Shown here: positions 48,501 to 59,300 of the stretch, piece after piece
How positions within the stretch are numbered: the first letter of the stretch is position 1
Layout of the letters: the number at the start of each line of letters is the position of its first letter
NCBI GenBank assembly: GCA_021521415.1
Contig: JAIQDT010000673.1
Location: forward strand, 868,001-932,000
Source: Bidens hawaiensis
Taxonomy: Eukaryota > Streptophyta > Magnoliopsida > Asterales > Asteraceae
Length of the DNA stretch: 64,000 nt
Direction: 5' to 3'
The notes under the pieces: model-generated
Told to the model about the DNA's origin: nothing
Database searches by the model: none
The model's input: only the letters and a program-made list of their open reading frames with translations
Translations under genes and position numbers: made by a program

Positions 48501-49689
48501 GGGTGATCGACTGACCGGGTCGGGTGGAAACCTTTTTACGCGTCTATTGTATTGATTTTACGTCACCATAGCTTTAAAAACGCTCATTCATCATAAATTT
48601 ACTCCGCATATAGACAAATCAAATAAAGCCAATGTACATATTTATGTATACTTTAATGTTCGTTGAAATTAATTTATTCATTGTTTCATACTGCTTCGCG
48701 TTTCCTTTTATTATATTATCGTAACGTAATTTTAATATGTTCTGTTGTATATTTATAAAAACGAGAGGTTTTGGGTTCAGGTCCTATCTGTGACAAACTA
48801 GAGATTTCATGTTGGTTTTCTTTTAAGAATGATTTCCGGTACTCGAGGAATAGAGATGATTAAATGGGTCAGTGACCCTTCAGTGATCTGAAATGCAGTT
48901 AAAAAAAGCACCCTTATTACCTTATACTCGCAAATAGTAACATCTCTTGTCGTTCTTCGTCTTTGATATGTTGTTTCTCTTCAAGCCACTCCCATCTCAA
49001 GTTAGTATTTCTCGTATGACAAAAATCACGCATCGCAAACTAACATTTTTTACATGCAAAGGTCAATATGTTCTCGTGTCAAATTCATCTTGGAGGCATT
49101 TAAACTTGTTCGTGATGATAGTTAACTAAATAAAATACTTGGTAAATTTGGTTTATAATTTTTATCTATGCCTATTTTGTATTGAAAGTTAATAACAATG
49201 TGATCAAGTTATAATATTTTATAGTTTTCAAAGTTATTACAAGAATTATGAAGCATGGTATCATAAATAAAAAAACATAGAGGATCATGGATATGGTCTT
49301 ATGGAGTATTTAAATAATATGATGAGGAATAGGAATAAATTCTTTTGAGACGAAGGGCGGCTAATCGGGCGGTCATTGGGGTGTGTGGGTGAGAGCATCA
49401 AATTTACGGAGTTGTGTCGGTATCAAAGAGGAGTCATCGATGGTCATGATTCACGTGGCAATGTCCATGTCTTTACTTTACTAAACTACCTACATTACAC
49501 CTCATTACTTCACCTCATTAATTATCCCTTCCTAATTATTAATACTATTCTTTGTGTAATCCAAAATGTCAATGTCAATGTCAATGCCAATGCCCAATGG
49601 CAACTTAAAGTCACATTAAGTATTTCAAAATTTTCTTTTTTTTCCCTAAGAAATTCAGAATTTATGGATATTGTCTCTATTGTTTTTTC
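48501..49689. other. Gene-free spacer upstream of FPP7
   Basis: Nothing recognisable. A short run of TGTCAATGTCAATGTCAATGCCAATG (six-base repeats) is near 49566. Confidence 0.4.
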
Positions 49690-49980
49690 TAGGCTTGTAA
49701 ACCAACTAAAAGTTTAGTGAATTGTTTGTGAACTGTTTGATGGAAAATTTGTTTATGTTCATTCATTTAATAAAGGAACGAACATGAACAGAAAAATTGT
49801 GTTCATTTAATTAGACGGTATGAACATGAACACATGCTTCATTCATTCATTTATGTCCTGTTCATTTAAGTTCGTCTATCTTTGTTTGTATTTGGGCACG
49901 TTTGTTCATTTATATTTGTTTATCTTTGTCCAATTATTTTCATTTATGCTTGTAAATTTTTCATTTAGATTTTAAATAAA

Positions 49981-50740
49981 TGAACACGGCCAAATCCCTT
50001 GGGCCATCACGATACGTGATAACCCCGTTAAGCAACTGGAGACACGTGTCCAACCACATGTCGACACTGGCACACGCGGCAGCTTCCGGAGAAGCCGAGT
50101 CATCGCGCTACGCGATGGCTTGTCTTTTAAGCCATCTCGATATACGACGGAATAAAAACCCGGCCTTTAAAAGGGGCTCATAGCATCACACTCATCACAC
50201 AACAAACACACTTTCCACAGACACACAGTCTCGGGAATCGTGCCAGGTCCCAAAGTTCCGAAAATTTAATCCTTACTACGTGTATAGAATAGAAGTGCTG
50301 CTCAATCAACCTTAGGCGTCTAACTCTAAGTACCCTTGTAAGGTAGGGGTCCCGCTTAAGTAATTTTATTATTATGGCTTAGATCCTAGTTATAGATATA
50401 GCCTAAACCTTGATCAAATTTAAGCTTACATAAGCTTTACATATACAAAGGTTATAGTCAAAATAATATTTCTGTATCATTAAGAAACATAGAATTTTTA
50501 CATACAATAGATATAGTCAAACTGACGTTTCTTATTGAAGAATAAACCTAACATAGAAGTTTCTTGATGAAGAATAAACATAACAAATAATTGGTAAATA
50601 AACAGGAAGACTGTAGATCTGAATGTTTTATTCAAATAAATGATTTATCAAGATTAAAGGTATCAAAACCAAACTAAATGTTTGTAGCCAGATCAAGAGA
50701 CGATCTGGGTATTTTTGTTAACTTATTTTATTTAAGGTTA
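49981..50740 (+). mobile_element. Truncated LTR of the A/B family
   Basis: It carries the family's palindromes (ATCACGATACGTGAT 50006-50020, ATCGCGCTACGCGAT 50102-50116, a decayed one at 50134-50148), GACACGTGTCCAACCAC, a TATA-like CTTTAAAAGGGG, and the AGGTAGGGGTCCCG / TAGATCCTAGTTATAGATATAG block that aligns with LTRs A and B. Neither terminus is present, so it is a fragment. Confidence 0.75.
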
Positions 50741-50804
50741 AACATCATAAATTCATCCACTTTCTCCATTTTTCGGGGAACCTCATTTAGTCATTTTTGA
50801 TACA

Positions 50805-51060
50805 CACGAATCTAAAAAATGCCAATTAATCGAGTCAAAAGCTTTATCTGTATCCATTTTGAATATCACTATTCTTTTATTTTTTGCACCAAGCAACAAT
50901 TTCATTTAGAATGAGAGCGCCCTCTGTTATGTTTCTTCCCGACACATAGCCCAAGTGCTCCTCATTTATAATCAACTTCATCACCAGTTTCATCCGATCA
51001 AAATTCCTTTGAAATGATTTTGGTATACACCATATAAGATTAATCGAACGAAAATCTTGT
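50805..51060 (-). pseudogene. LINE (non-LTR retrotransposon) reverse-transcriptase fragment
   Basis: The minus strand gives DFRSINLIWCIPKSF (equivalent of DFRPISLIG), then LGYVSGRNITEGALILNEIV. After a one-step frameshift near 50885 it reads VIFKMDTDKAFDSINWHFL. These are successive RT blocks of plant L1-type LINEs. The fragment is short, frameshifted and dead. Confidence 0.85.
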
Positions 51061-51493
51061 TATGTTTATTATTGACGAGGAAGTTTAATTCATTAAACTG
51101 TTGATCCTACGAGCATGTTAGTGATTTTTACCCTAAGTTTGGAAAACATAACTTTTAATGTGAATTGTCGTCGATTTAATTACCGTGTAATATTGCTTGT
51201 CGATTTAAAATATTATCACTCAACAAGGTTGACTTGTAAATGTGATTGATTAGGTATAAGGTTCATATTTGTGTTTGATTTCTTCGAAGATGTGAGTTTT
51301 TCTTTGGCATCATAAGTTTATATGCTTTCATTGGGAAAAGCTTGAAGTTGTTTCCCCACCATTTCTTCTATCCAAACATCTTACATGCCACATCTATCTT
51401 CCCGTGCAGATGTTGAATTCGTAATCAATTTGTCGCTATTATTATATGTGTTGTATATGAAGATATTCCTTACAAGTTTGAGTGTGTTTGTGT

Positions 51494-51494
51494 C

Positions 51495-51525
<31 letters not shown>

Positions 51526-51530
51526 GTGGG
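51494..51530 (+). repeat. Poly-T to poly-G junction (22 consecutive G)
   Basis: About eleven T are followed by 22 uninterrupted G (51505-51526) and TGGG. This could form G-quadruplexes and is prone to sequencing and assembly length error. Confidence 0.9.
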
Positions 51531-53720
51531 ATGAACATTTCAACATGAGGCTATATCATAATATCAAGCTTTGTGGTGTGAGATTATGTAAATCTTATTG
51601 GCATGAGGCCAAGTAAAGCTTATTAATATGAGGTCAAGTCAGGCTTCTTAATGTTAGGTCAAACGGTGCGTACGCCTGGTTTTAAGGAGAGGTACATGTG
51701 AAGGATTTATTCGAATGATAGAATTGAGCAGTTCAAATCTTTACTCGTTCAAACTTGCCACTTAATCGAGTGATAGAACGAACATTTCAAATATTTATTT
51801 CCAAGAAAATATTCATCACAATTTTCAAACTTTAATCATAGCTGGCTTTTTAAACGATTTATCTCGTGAGGGTTAATAGGACAAATCTTTGGCTCACTCA
51901 TTGTTTCAAGGTTGATCAATAAATTCATTTGATTTCAACATACTCAAAGTTTGATTTGTCATGTGATTTCAAATCCGTAATGAATATATCTTATTCTGGT
52001 TAACAACACTTATTATCTACTACTTTCTACACGAATCTCTATTCAGCTCACCAAGAAAGGGAATGCTAAACCCGAAAACTAATACATGGTGATAAGTATC
52101 ATTAAACGATGATTAACTCGAGTATTTAGCATAACATTACCAGTTCTTGATAATACGGTGTTACAACAATAGAAAAGAAACATGACTTTAAGATCTAAAA
52201 ATCTTCCACTTTCATTGCTATTTTGTTAGGTTATTCAAATTGGATACAGTTCCAGAACCAAAGGACCGAAGATGATCCAATGTAGACATCCTTTCTCTAG
52301 ATAGCGATTCCTTCTTCATACAAGTATGTGCAACAGCATTTGTTTATCCTACACTTTCTTATATTCTATATGCAACCTATTTTTAATTAAACTTTATACT
52401 AAATTTTACTTTGAAGGATTTTATAATTTCCCCCGTGGTCGATTTAATTTGCTAATTTAATCTGATAAACTAAAACTAAAACTAAAATTAAAATTAATTT
52501 TTCGGTTAACATATGAAGCACATTTAAACTGAACTCGATTACACATTATCATGTGAAAAACTCAACCCAAGAACTACGGTTGATGAATACCTTTCATCGT
52601 AACCTTTACTTACTTTTTGTGGTACCATCTACGATTAAATTAACTTTCAATTGCAATATAAAGAAAAAACAAAGAATTATTTTATGTTTATGGTTTTGAC
52701 CCAAGCAAAGAATAATATAATTATTTGCTATATAATAAAGAAATACACACTTTTTTTTTGTTCCATTTAAGTGATGCTACTTGTATTTGTTGATAAGGAA
52801 AAAAAAGGTGAGAGTGGGGATTTTCAATTAGACCTTTTGGGACCTTTTTGATGGCCTTGGTCTAAAATCCAAGACAATGACTTCAAGTTTCTTCTATATT
52901 GAAAAAGGATAGCTCACCTTGGATTTGACTACTTTAGTATCAGGGTGGTTGAAGAAGTGACTTCAAATTGGAACTTTCTCATGAACATTACTAAACACAA
53001 CAAAACATTATACAAATGATGTGGCATGCTCACCTTTGATTATAGCATGAAATGAGTTGTAGTTTATCCTCTACAACAAATATACAACATGTTGTAGAAC
53101 ACAATCCTTTAATACTTGTAAATTGTAATACGGAACAAAGTCTCACTCATACAAAGCTATTGGCAAGGTCTGAGAAGAGTAAAGTTTACCTCTATCCCAG
53201 TTCATAGAGTTGTTTTTAGATAGACCACATACTCTAAAATCATATATGGATATGAAAAGTATGTATAATTGTATATGTTTCAATTACTTAACTTGTTTAA
53301 GTTACTTACATGCTGGCTAGTCCGCTTTATTCATTTGTTGGTTTACCCCTTTTGATTTTTGTCAAAGCTTTATGTCATGTAATCACCCACCTATATCTTA
53401 TTTGTATTTTAGTTAAAGTGTTAAACTCCGATTTAGAGTCGATGAACTTGCTTAATCAAACAAAAAATTAGCAGTTTAAACGTAACCATCAAAACATTAA
53501 AGCAAGTGATTAGCAAATCTACCTACTTTGGGTGGTTTATCATCATTCAATTAATGACATGTTGTTGTACTTGTTAAGGTATCCCTTATTATAGTCTAAA
53601 AAGAAGTTGGTAGGTCCATGTTGTGAACAAGCATCAAAGAGACGTGGTACTTTACTCATTCACAAATGCTATATCCATTCATAAAGCAAACATATACTGT
53701 TGCAATCATGCTTTAGTGAG
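51531..53720. other. Gene-free AT-rich spacer
   Basis: No gene, element end or RNA gene could be recognised in this stretch. Confidence 0.4.
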
Positions 53721-53816
53721 TGATATCATGTGATATACTAATATAGCCTCGTGACTTAGAACTCTAATTTTTTAATTTACATACTTTTATACATCATATA
53801 CTTTCATCACAAGCTA

Positions 53817-53892
53817 ACAATTGCACTCATTAGAACACAAAACAATTGCACTCATTAGAACACAAAACAATTGCACTCATTAAAACACAAAA
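53817..53892. repeat. 25-bp repeat, three copies
   Basis: ACAATTGCACTCATTAGAAC occurs three times at a 25-bp period (TTGCACTCATT at 53821, 53846, 53871). The single equivalent copy at about 55858 upstream of the next 7SL-like gene shows the amplification is local. Confidence 0.9.
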
Positions 53893-54082
53893 CGTGACAA
53901 TATTAATATAAAGTGAATAGTTAGAGACGATTTTCCGTCTATTTTAAGCGACAAAACTAGAAGTTCAGAACCATTAAGTTGTAACAATTTTTATAAGAAA
54001 TTATGGATATAGTTTAATACTTAAAAAACCAGTAATCACTAATAGATATAGCATATAAGAAGCTAAATAACCCACCGATTAA

Positions 54083-54263
54083 GGGGGTGTTTGGGATTTC
54101 TTATTTTCACCAACTTATATAACTTATTAACTTTTTGAAAAGTAATAAGGTGTTTGGAATTGCTTATATTGTGAAATAGAAAGTCCTATAAGTTACACTT
54201 TTGTAGCTTATTAACTTAATGAAAAGTTATAAGGTGGTTAAATAAGGAATCCCAAACACCCCC
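54083..54263. mobile_element. Tourist-like (PIF/Harbinger) MITE, TSD TAA
   Basis: A 181-bp element with ends GGGGGTGTTTGGGATT and (reverse complement) GGGGGTGTTTGGGATTCC. It is flanked by TAA at 54080-54082 and 54264-54266. It is inserted about 70 bp upstream of the promoter of 7SL-like copy 1 and is absent from the paralogous position before copy 2. Confidence 0.88.
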
Positions 54264-54331
54264 TAAACGAAAATAAAAAACTTAAAATATCAAAACAAAA
54301 AATTTCATGGCCACAAAAAGTGAACAATTTT

Positions 54332-54374
54332 TCCCACATCGGAATCTTAAAGAACTTATATTCTCTTTATAAAA
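54332..54374 (+). promoter_or_regulatory. snRNA-type promoter (USE + TATA) of 7SL-like copy 1
   Basis: TCCCACATCG (54332-54341) is a perfect plant upstream sequence element. After a gap of about 24-25 bp comes TTTATAAAA (54366-54374). This is the Pol III class spacing known from plant U6, U3 and 7SL genes. Confidence 0.72.
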
Positions 54375-54392
54375 CGCACTCTTAGGCTTGCT

Positions 54393-54701
54393 GCCAGCGG
54401 ATTTGGTAACGCTTGCGTGTAACTCAAGTGAGGGTATTAAGATGGTTGGACAATCAACAGTCACAGGCTGGTTGGTCTTGTCAATGCGTTAGCTAGCTTG
54501 CCTGTTCCAAGTTGCGAGTTGGGTCATGTGTTTTGAGCGAAGGCTCGGGTCACGTGGTCCCTAGAGTAGGGGGCACCGTGAAAGGCTGGTCTCACAGAGC
54601 ATCGAAAACCCCTTGCTTGTGACAGTGGGAGGATAACGAGCTGGAGCACTGATAAGGCCGAATAACCTCCTGGAATGTCTCAATCGAATAGCAATCCTTT
54701 T
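54393..54701 (+). ncRNA. 7SL (SRP) RNA-like gene copy 1
   Basis: About 309 nt from GCCAGCGGATTTGG, some 27 bases after the TATA box, to a TTTT terminator at 54698-54701. The 5' domain reads TTGGTAACGC then TGTAACTCAAGTGAGG. A hairpin GAGC-GAAG-GCTC (54535-54546) has a GNAR tetraloop, as in helix 6, the SRP19 site of SRP RNA. The next stem is GTGA...TCAC (54578-54595), followed by AGAGCATCGAAAACCCC. The terminal closing helix is weaker than in copy 2, because AGCAATC replaces CAACCATC, so this copy may be inactive. Identity is inferred from promoter type, length and fold; no search was run. Confidence 0.58.
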
Positions 54702-55312
54702 GCTTCTTTACTTTTACTATTATTATTATACCTTTAAGCAAACATTTGACTGCTATTTTTTTAAACCATAACAACACAATTGACGAAGTTGTTTAATGCT
54801 TACTGTGCTGCCATGTTTCTTTGTTCAGCTTCTGTTAATGACAGTAGGTTGACATTAACGTTAGTCAAACACCAAACAGGTTCTCAACTGTTGGATGGAT
54901 TACAATTATTATTATTCTTTACTTGTTTACTTTGCTACAGTTTCAAGGAAAAAGAAACACACCAAACTGTTGGAACACGACTATTATCGAACATTAATAT
55001 TTAGTGGGATTATTCGGCGTTTGGACTTGACCGGAAAGCAAACCGAAAATCTGGAAACCGTATGACCAAGGAAAGGTTAACACAAATGCAAAAAAGAGTG
55101 TATCGGTGAACATGAAAAGTTTTAATAGGTTCAAAATATAAAATAAAATATAAGCTTGATTTGATCATTATATGAAAGCACTAATTATACAAAAGCTGAG
55201 CAAGTAAGCAAGTAAGCCTTATGAATAGTATAGATTAGTGTGTGATGAATATCTTGACTGACTAATGTTCATAGCTTTTGGGTTAACCATTGACTGCTTT
55301 TGAAACATGTAA

Positions 55313-55676
55313 GGCTAAGGGGTGTGGGGGGCTCTAGTGGGGGCTCCAGCCAGTGGGGGCTCCAGCCAATAATATTATGACGTGTGGCAGAGAGAGAAAC
55401 TGGATAAGGGGGGTGTTGGAGCCCCCGTTGGAGCCCCTGGCCCTGGTGTGGAGGGGCTCCAGCTAATATATATTTTTTAATTAATTCCACACCCCTCAAC
55501 GGCTCTTTTTCGAACTCCAAGACACCTTTTATCTCTCTTCTCCCGCGACCAGCCTCACGCCTGCCTGGATTTCCGCGCTCGCGCCCCTGCTCTCGCCCCG
55601 GTGGTGTGGGGTTAGCGCCCCGGGGCGCGAGCGGAGGGGCTCTAGCGCCCCGGTTAGCGCCCCACACCCCTCAGCC
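55313..55676. mobile_element. GC-rich PIF/Harbinger-type MITE, TSD TAA
   Basis: A 364-bp element with ends GGCTAAGGGGTGTGGGG and (reverse complement) GGCTGAGGGGTGTGGGG. It is flanked by TAA at 55310-55312 and 55677-55679. The interior has repeated GGGGCTCCAGC motifs and GCGCCCCGGGGCGCGAGCG palindromes. It makes a long GC-rich antisense open frame that I do not accept as a gene. It lies between 7SL-like copies 1 and 2. Confidence 0.85.
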
Positions 55677-55981
55677 TAACTCATATGCAATGTCAAAAGA
55701 CTTTTCTTGCTTTCACCTACTTCTTCCAAGCTGTTCTAGTAATCACTGTCTTTAGCAGACTGGTCAAAAGGTCTCCCAATTCATTAATAGTCTCATGACT
55801 TAAAAACTCTTTTAAGTTAAGTTATCCTTATGCATCATATACTTTCCATCACTAGCTAACAATTGCATTCATTAAAAGGCAAAAATGGGCATAATTCTTA
55901 AAAAGGAATTAAATTAAAAATTTTAAAAATTAAAGCATAATTCGATAGCCACAAAGAGTGATCAGTGTCTCTCATTAGTTT

Positions 55982-56026
55982 GTCCCACATCGGAAGCTTA
56001 AAAGAATTTATATTCTCTTTATAAGG
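55982..56026 (+). promoter_or_regulatory. snRNA-type promoter (USE + TATA) of 7SL-like copy 2
   Basis: GTCCCACATCG (55982-55992) is followed 25 bp later by TTTATAAGG (56018-56026). This is a perfect USE with Pol III spacing. A second TATA-like TTTATATT lies between them but is too close to the USE. Confidence 0.75.
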
Positions 56027-56044
56027 CACACTCTTAGGTTTGCT

Positions 56045-56359
56045 GCCACCGGGCTTGGTAACGCTTGCCTGAAACTCAAGTGAGGGTATTAAGATGGTTG
56101 GATGATGAGCAGTCTTTGGCTGGTTGGTCCTGCCAGTGCATTAGCTGGCTTGCCCGTTCCAAGTTGTGAGTTGGGCCATGTGTCTTGAGCGAAGGCTCGG
56201 TTGTGGGTCATGTGGTCCCTAGAGTTGGGGGCCCCGCGAAAGGCTGGTTTCGCAGAGCATTGAAAACCCCTCGTTCGTGACAGTGGGAGGATAACAAGTC
56301 GGGGCACCGTCAGGACCATATAACCTCCTGGAATGTCTCAACCGAACAACCATCTTTTT
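56045..56359 (+). ncRNA. 7SL (SRP) RNA-like gene copy 2, head of the satellite array
   Basis: About 310 nt from GCCACCGGGCTTGG to TTTTT (56355-56359). After a 5' domain of about 46 nt (GGTAACGC, hairpin CTC-AAGT-GAG), AAGATGGTTG (56091-56100) pairs perfectly over 10 bp with CAACCATCTT at the 3' end. Further pairing along the two arms includes GGTTGGTCCTG with CAGGACC...AACC, and GGCTTG...GTTCC with GGATAACAAGTC. The helix 6-like hairpin is GAGC-GAAG-GCTC (56187-56198). The helix 8-like stem is GCGAAA/TTTCGC (56236-56253) beside AGAGCATCGAAAACCCC. This long rod with two distal hairpins and a separate 5' domain is the SRP RNA layout. It is the most intact of the three copies and could be functional. 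Confidence 0.65.
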
Positions 56360-59300
56360 ATTTTATTTTTTACCTTAGTCAAGTCATTAAAACACATTGA
56401 TGAAATAATATTTAGTGTGTTAATTCTGTCATTCTGTGTTTGTGGCTTATCTGATTTTTGACCGGACCAGAAAATGGAAATGTCAAAACGAACTATATTA
56501 ATTTACATGAATACACATCTAACTGCATTTTATTATTGTACGGATTATAACAATTCGAAGTTTGAATAAGTTCAAAAACATAAAATATCAGTTAAAAAAG
56601 TAAGATCGAATTTAATAATGATTAAAAAATGTTAGTTATACAAAAAAAAAGTTTAAGAAAATGTCAAACGATGTAACGATTATACAATCCTACGTTGTGA
56701 GTTGGGCCATGTGTCTTGCCCGTTCCAAGTTGGGCCATGTGTCTTGAGCGAAGGCTCGGTTGTGAGTTGGGCCATGTGTCTTGAGCGAGGGCTCGGGTCA
56801 TGTGGTCCCTAGAGTTGGGGGCCCCGCGAAAGGCTGGTTTCGCAGAGCATCGAAAACCCCTCGTTCGTGACAGTGGGAGGATAACAAGTCGGGGCACCGT
56901 CAGGACCATATAACCTCCTGGAATGTCTCAACCGAACAACCATCTTTTTATTTTATTTTTTACCTTAGTCAAGTCATTAAAACACATTGATGAAATAATA
57001 TTTAGTGTGTTAATTCTGTCATTCTGTGTTTGTGGCTTATCTGATTTTTGACCGGACCAGAAAATGGAAATGTCAAAACGAACTATATTAATTTACATGA
57101 ATACACATCTAACTGCATTTTATTATTGTACGGATTATAACAATTCGAAGTTTGAATAAGTTCAAAAACATAAAATATCAGTTAAAAAAGTAAGATCGAA
57201 TTTAATAATGATTAAAAAAGGTTAGTTATACAAAAAAAAAGTTTAAGAAAATGTCAAACGATGTAACGATTATACAATCCTACGTTGTGAGTTGGGCCAT
57301 GTGTCTTGCCCGTTCCAAGTTGTGAGTTGGGCCATGTGTCTTGAGCGAAGGCTCGGTTGTGAGTTGGGCCATGTGTTTGAGCGAGGGCTCGGGTCATGTG
57401 GTCCCTAGAGTTGGGGGCCCCGCGAAAGGCTGGTTTCGCAGAGCATCGAAAACCTCTCGTTCGTGACAGTGGGAGGATAACAAGTCGGGGCACCGTCAGG
57501 ACCATATAACCTCCTGGAATGTCTCAACCGAACAACCATCTTTTTATTTTATTTTTTACCTTAGTCAAGTCATTAAAACACATTGATGAAATAATATTTA
57601 GTGTGTTAATTCTGTCATTCTGTGTTTGTGGCTTATCTGATTTTTGACCGGACCAGAAAATGGAAATGTCAAAACGAACTATATTAATTTACATGAATAC
57701 ACATCTAACTGCATTTTATTATTGTACGGATTATAACAATTCGAAGTTTGAATAAGTTCAAAAACATAAAATATCAGTTAAAAAAGTAAGATCGAATTTA
57801 ATAATGATTAAAAAAGGTTAGTTATACAAAAAAAAAGTTTAAGAAAATGTCAAACGATGTAACGATTATACAATCCTACGTTGTGAGTTGGGCCATGTGT
57901 CTTGCCCGTTCCAAGTTGTGAGTTGGGCCATGTGTCTTGAGCGAAGGCTCGGTTGTGAGTTGGGCCATGTGTTTGAGCGAGGGCTCGGGTCATGTGGTCC
58001 CTAGGGTTGGGGGCCCCGCGAAAGGCTGGTTTCGCAGAGCACGAAAACCCCTCGTTCGTGACAGTGGGAGGATAACAAGTCGGGGCACCGTCAGGACCAT
58101 ATAACCTCCTGGAATGTCTCAACCGAACAACCATCTTTTTATTTTATTTTTTACCTTAGTCAAGTCATTAAAACACATTGATGAAATAATATTTAGTGTG
58201 TTAATTCTGTCATTCTGTGTTTGTGGCTTATCTGATTTTTGACCGGACCAGAAAATGGAAATGTCAAAACGAACTATATTAATTTACATGAATACACATC
58301 TAACTGCATTTTATTATTGTACGGATTATAACAATTCGAAGTTTGAATAAGTTCAAAAACATAAAATATCAGTTAAAAAAGTAAGATCGAATTTAATAAT
58401 GATTAAAAAAGGTTAGTTATACAAAAAAAAAGTTTAAGAAAATGTCAAACGATGTAACGATTATACAATCCTACGTTGTGAGTTGGGCCATGTGTCTTGC
58501 CCGTTCCAAGTTGTGAGTTGGGCCATGTGTCTTGAGCGAAGGCTCGGTTGTGAGTTGGGCCATGTGTCTTGAGCGAGGGCTCGGGTCATGTGGTCCCTAG
58601 AGTTGGGGGCCCCGCGAAAGGCTGGTTTCGCAGAGCATTGAAAACCCCTCGTTCGTGACAGTGGGAGGATAACAAGTCGGGGCACCGTCAGGACCATATA
58701 ACCTCCTGGAATGTCTCAACCGAACAACCATCTTTTATTTTATTTTTTACCTTAGTCAAGTCATTAAAACACATTGATGAAATAATATTTAGTGTGTTAA
58801 TTCTGTCATTCTGTGTTTGTGGCTTATCTGATTTTTGACCGGACCAGAAAATGGAAATGTCAAAACGAACTATATAAATTTACATGAATACACATCTAAC
58901 TGCATTTTATTATTGTACGGATTATAACAATTCGAAGTTTGAATAAGTTCAAAAACATAAAATATCAGTTAAAAAAGTAAGATCGAATTTAATAATGATT
59001 AAAAAATGTTAGTTATACAAAAAAAAAGTTTAAGAAAATGTCAAACGATGTAACGATTATACAATCCTACGTTGTGAGTTGGGCCATGTGTCTTGCCCGT
59101 TCCAAGTTGGGCCATGTGTCTTGAGCGAAGGCTCGGTTGTGAGTTGGGCCATGTGTCTTGAGCGAGGGCTCGGGTCATGTGGTCCCTAGAGTTGGGGGCC
59201 CCGCGAAAGGCTGGTTTCGCAGAGCATCGAAAACCCCTCGTTCGTGACAGTGGGAGGATAACAAGTCGGGGCACCGTCAGGACCATATAACCTCCTGGAA

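Noticed and set aside
55269..55667. 132-codon GC-rich antisense open frame
   Set aside because: It lies almost wholly inside the GC-rich MITE at 55313-55676; proline/glycine/arginine-rich translation is a composition effect.
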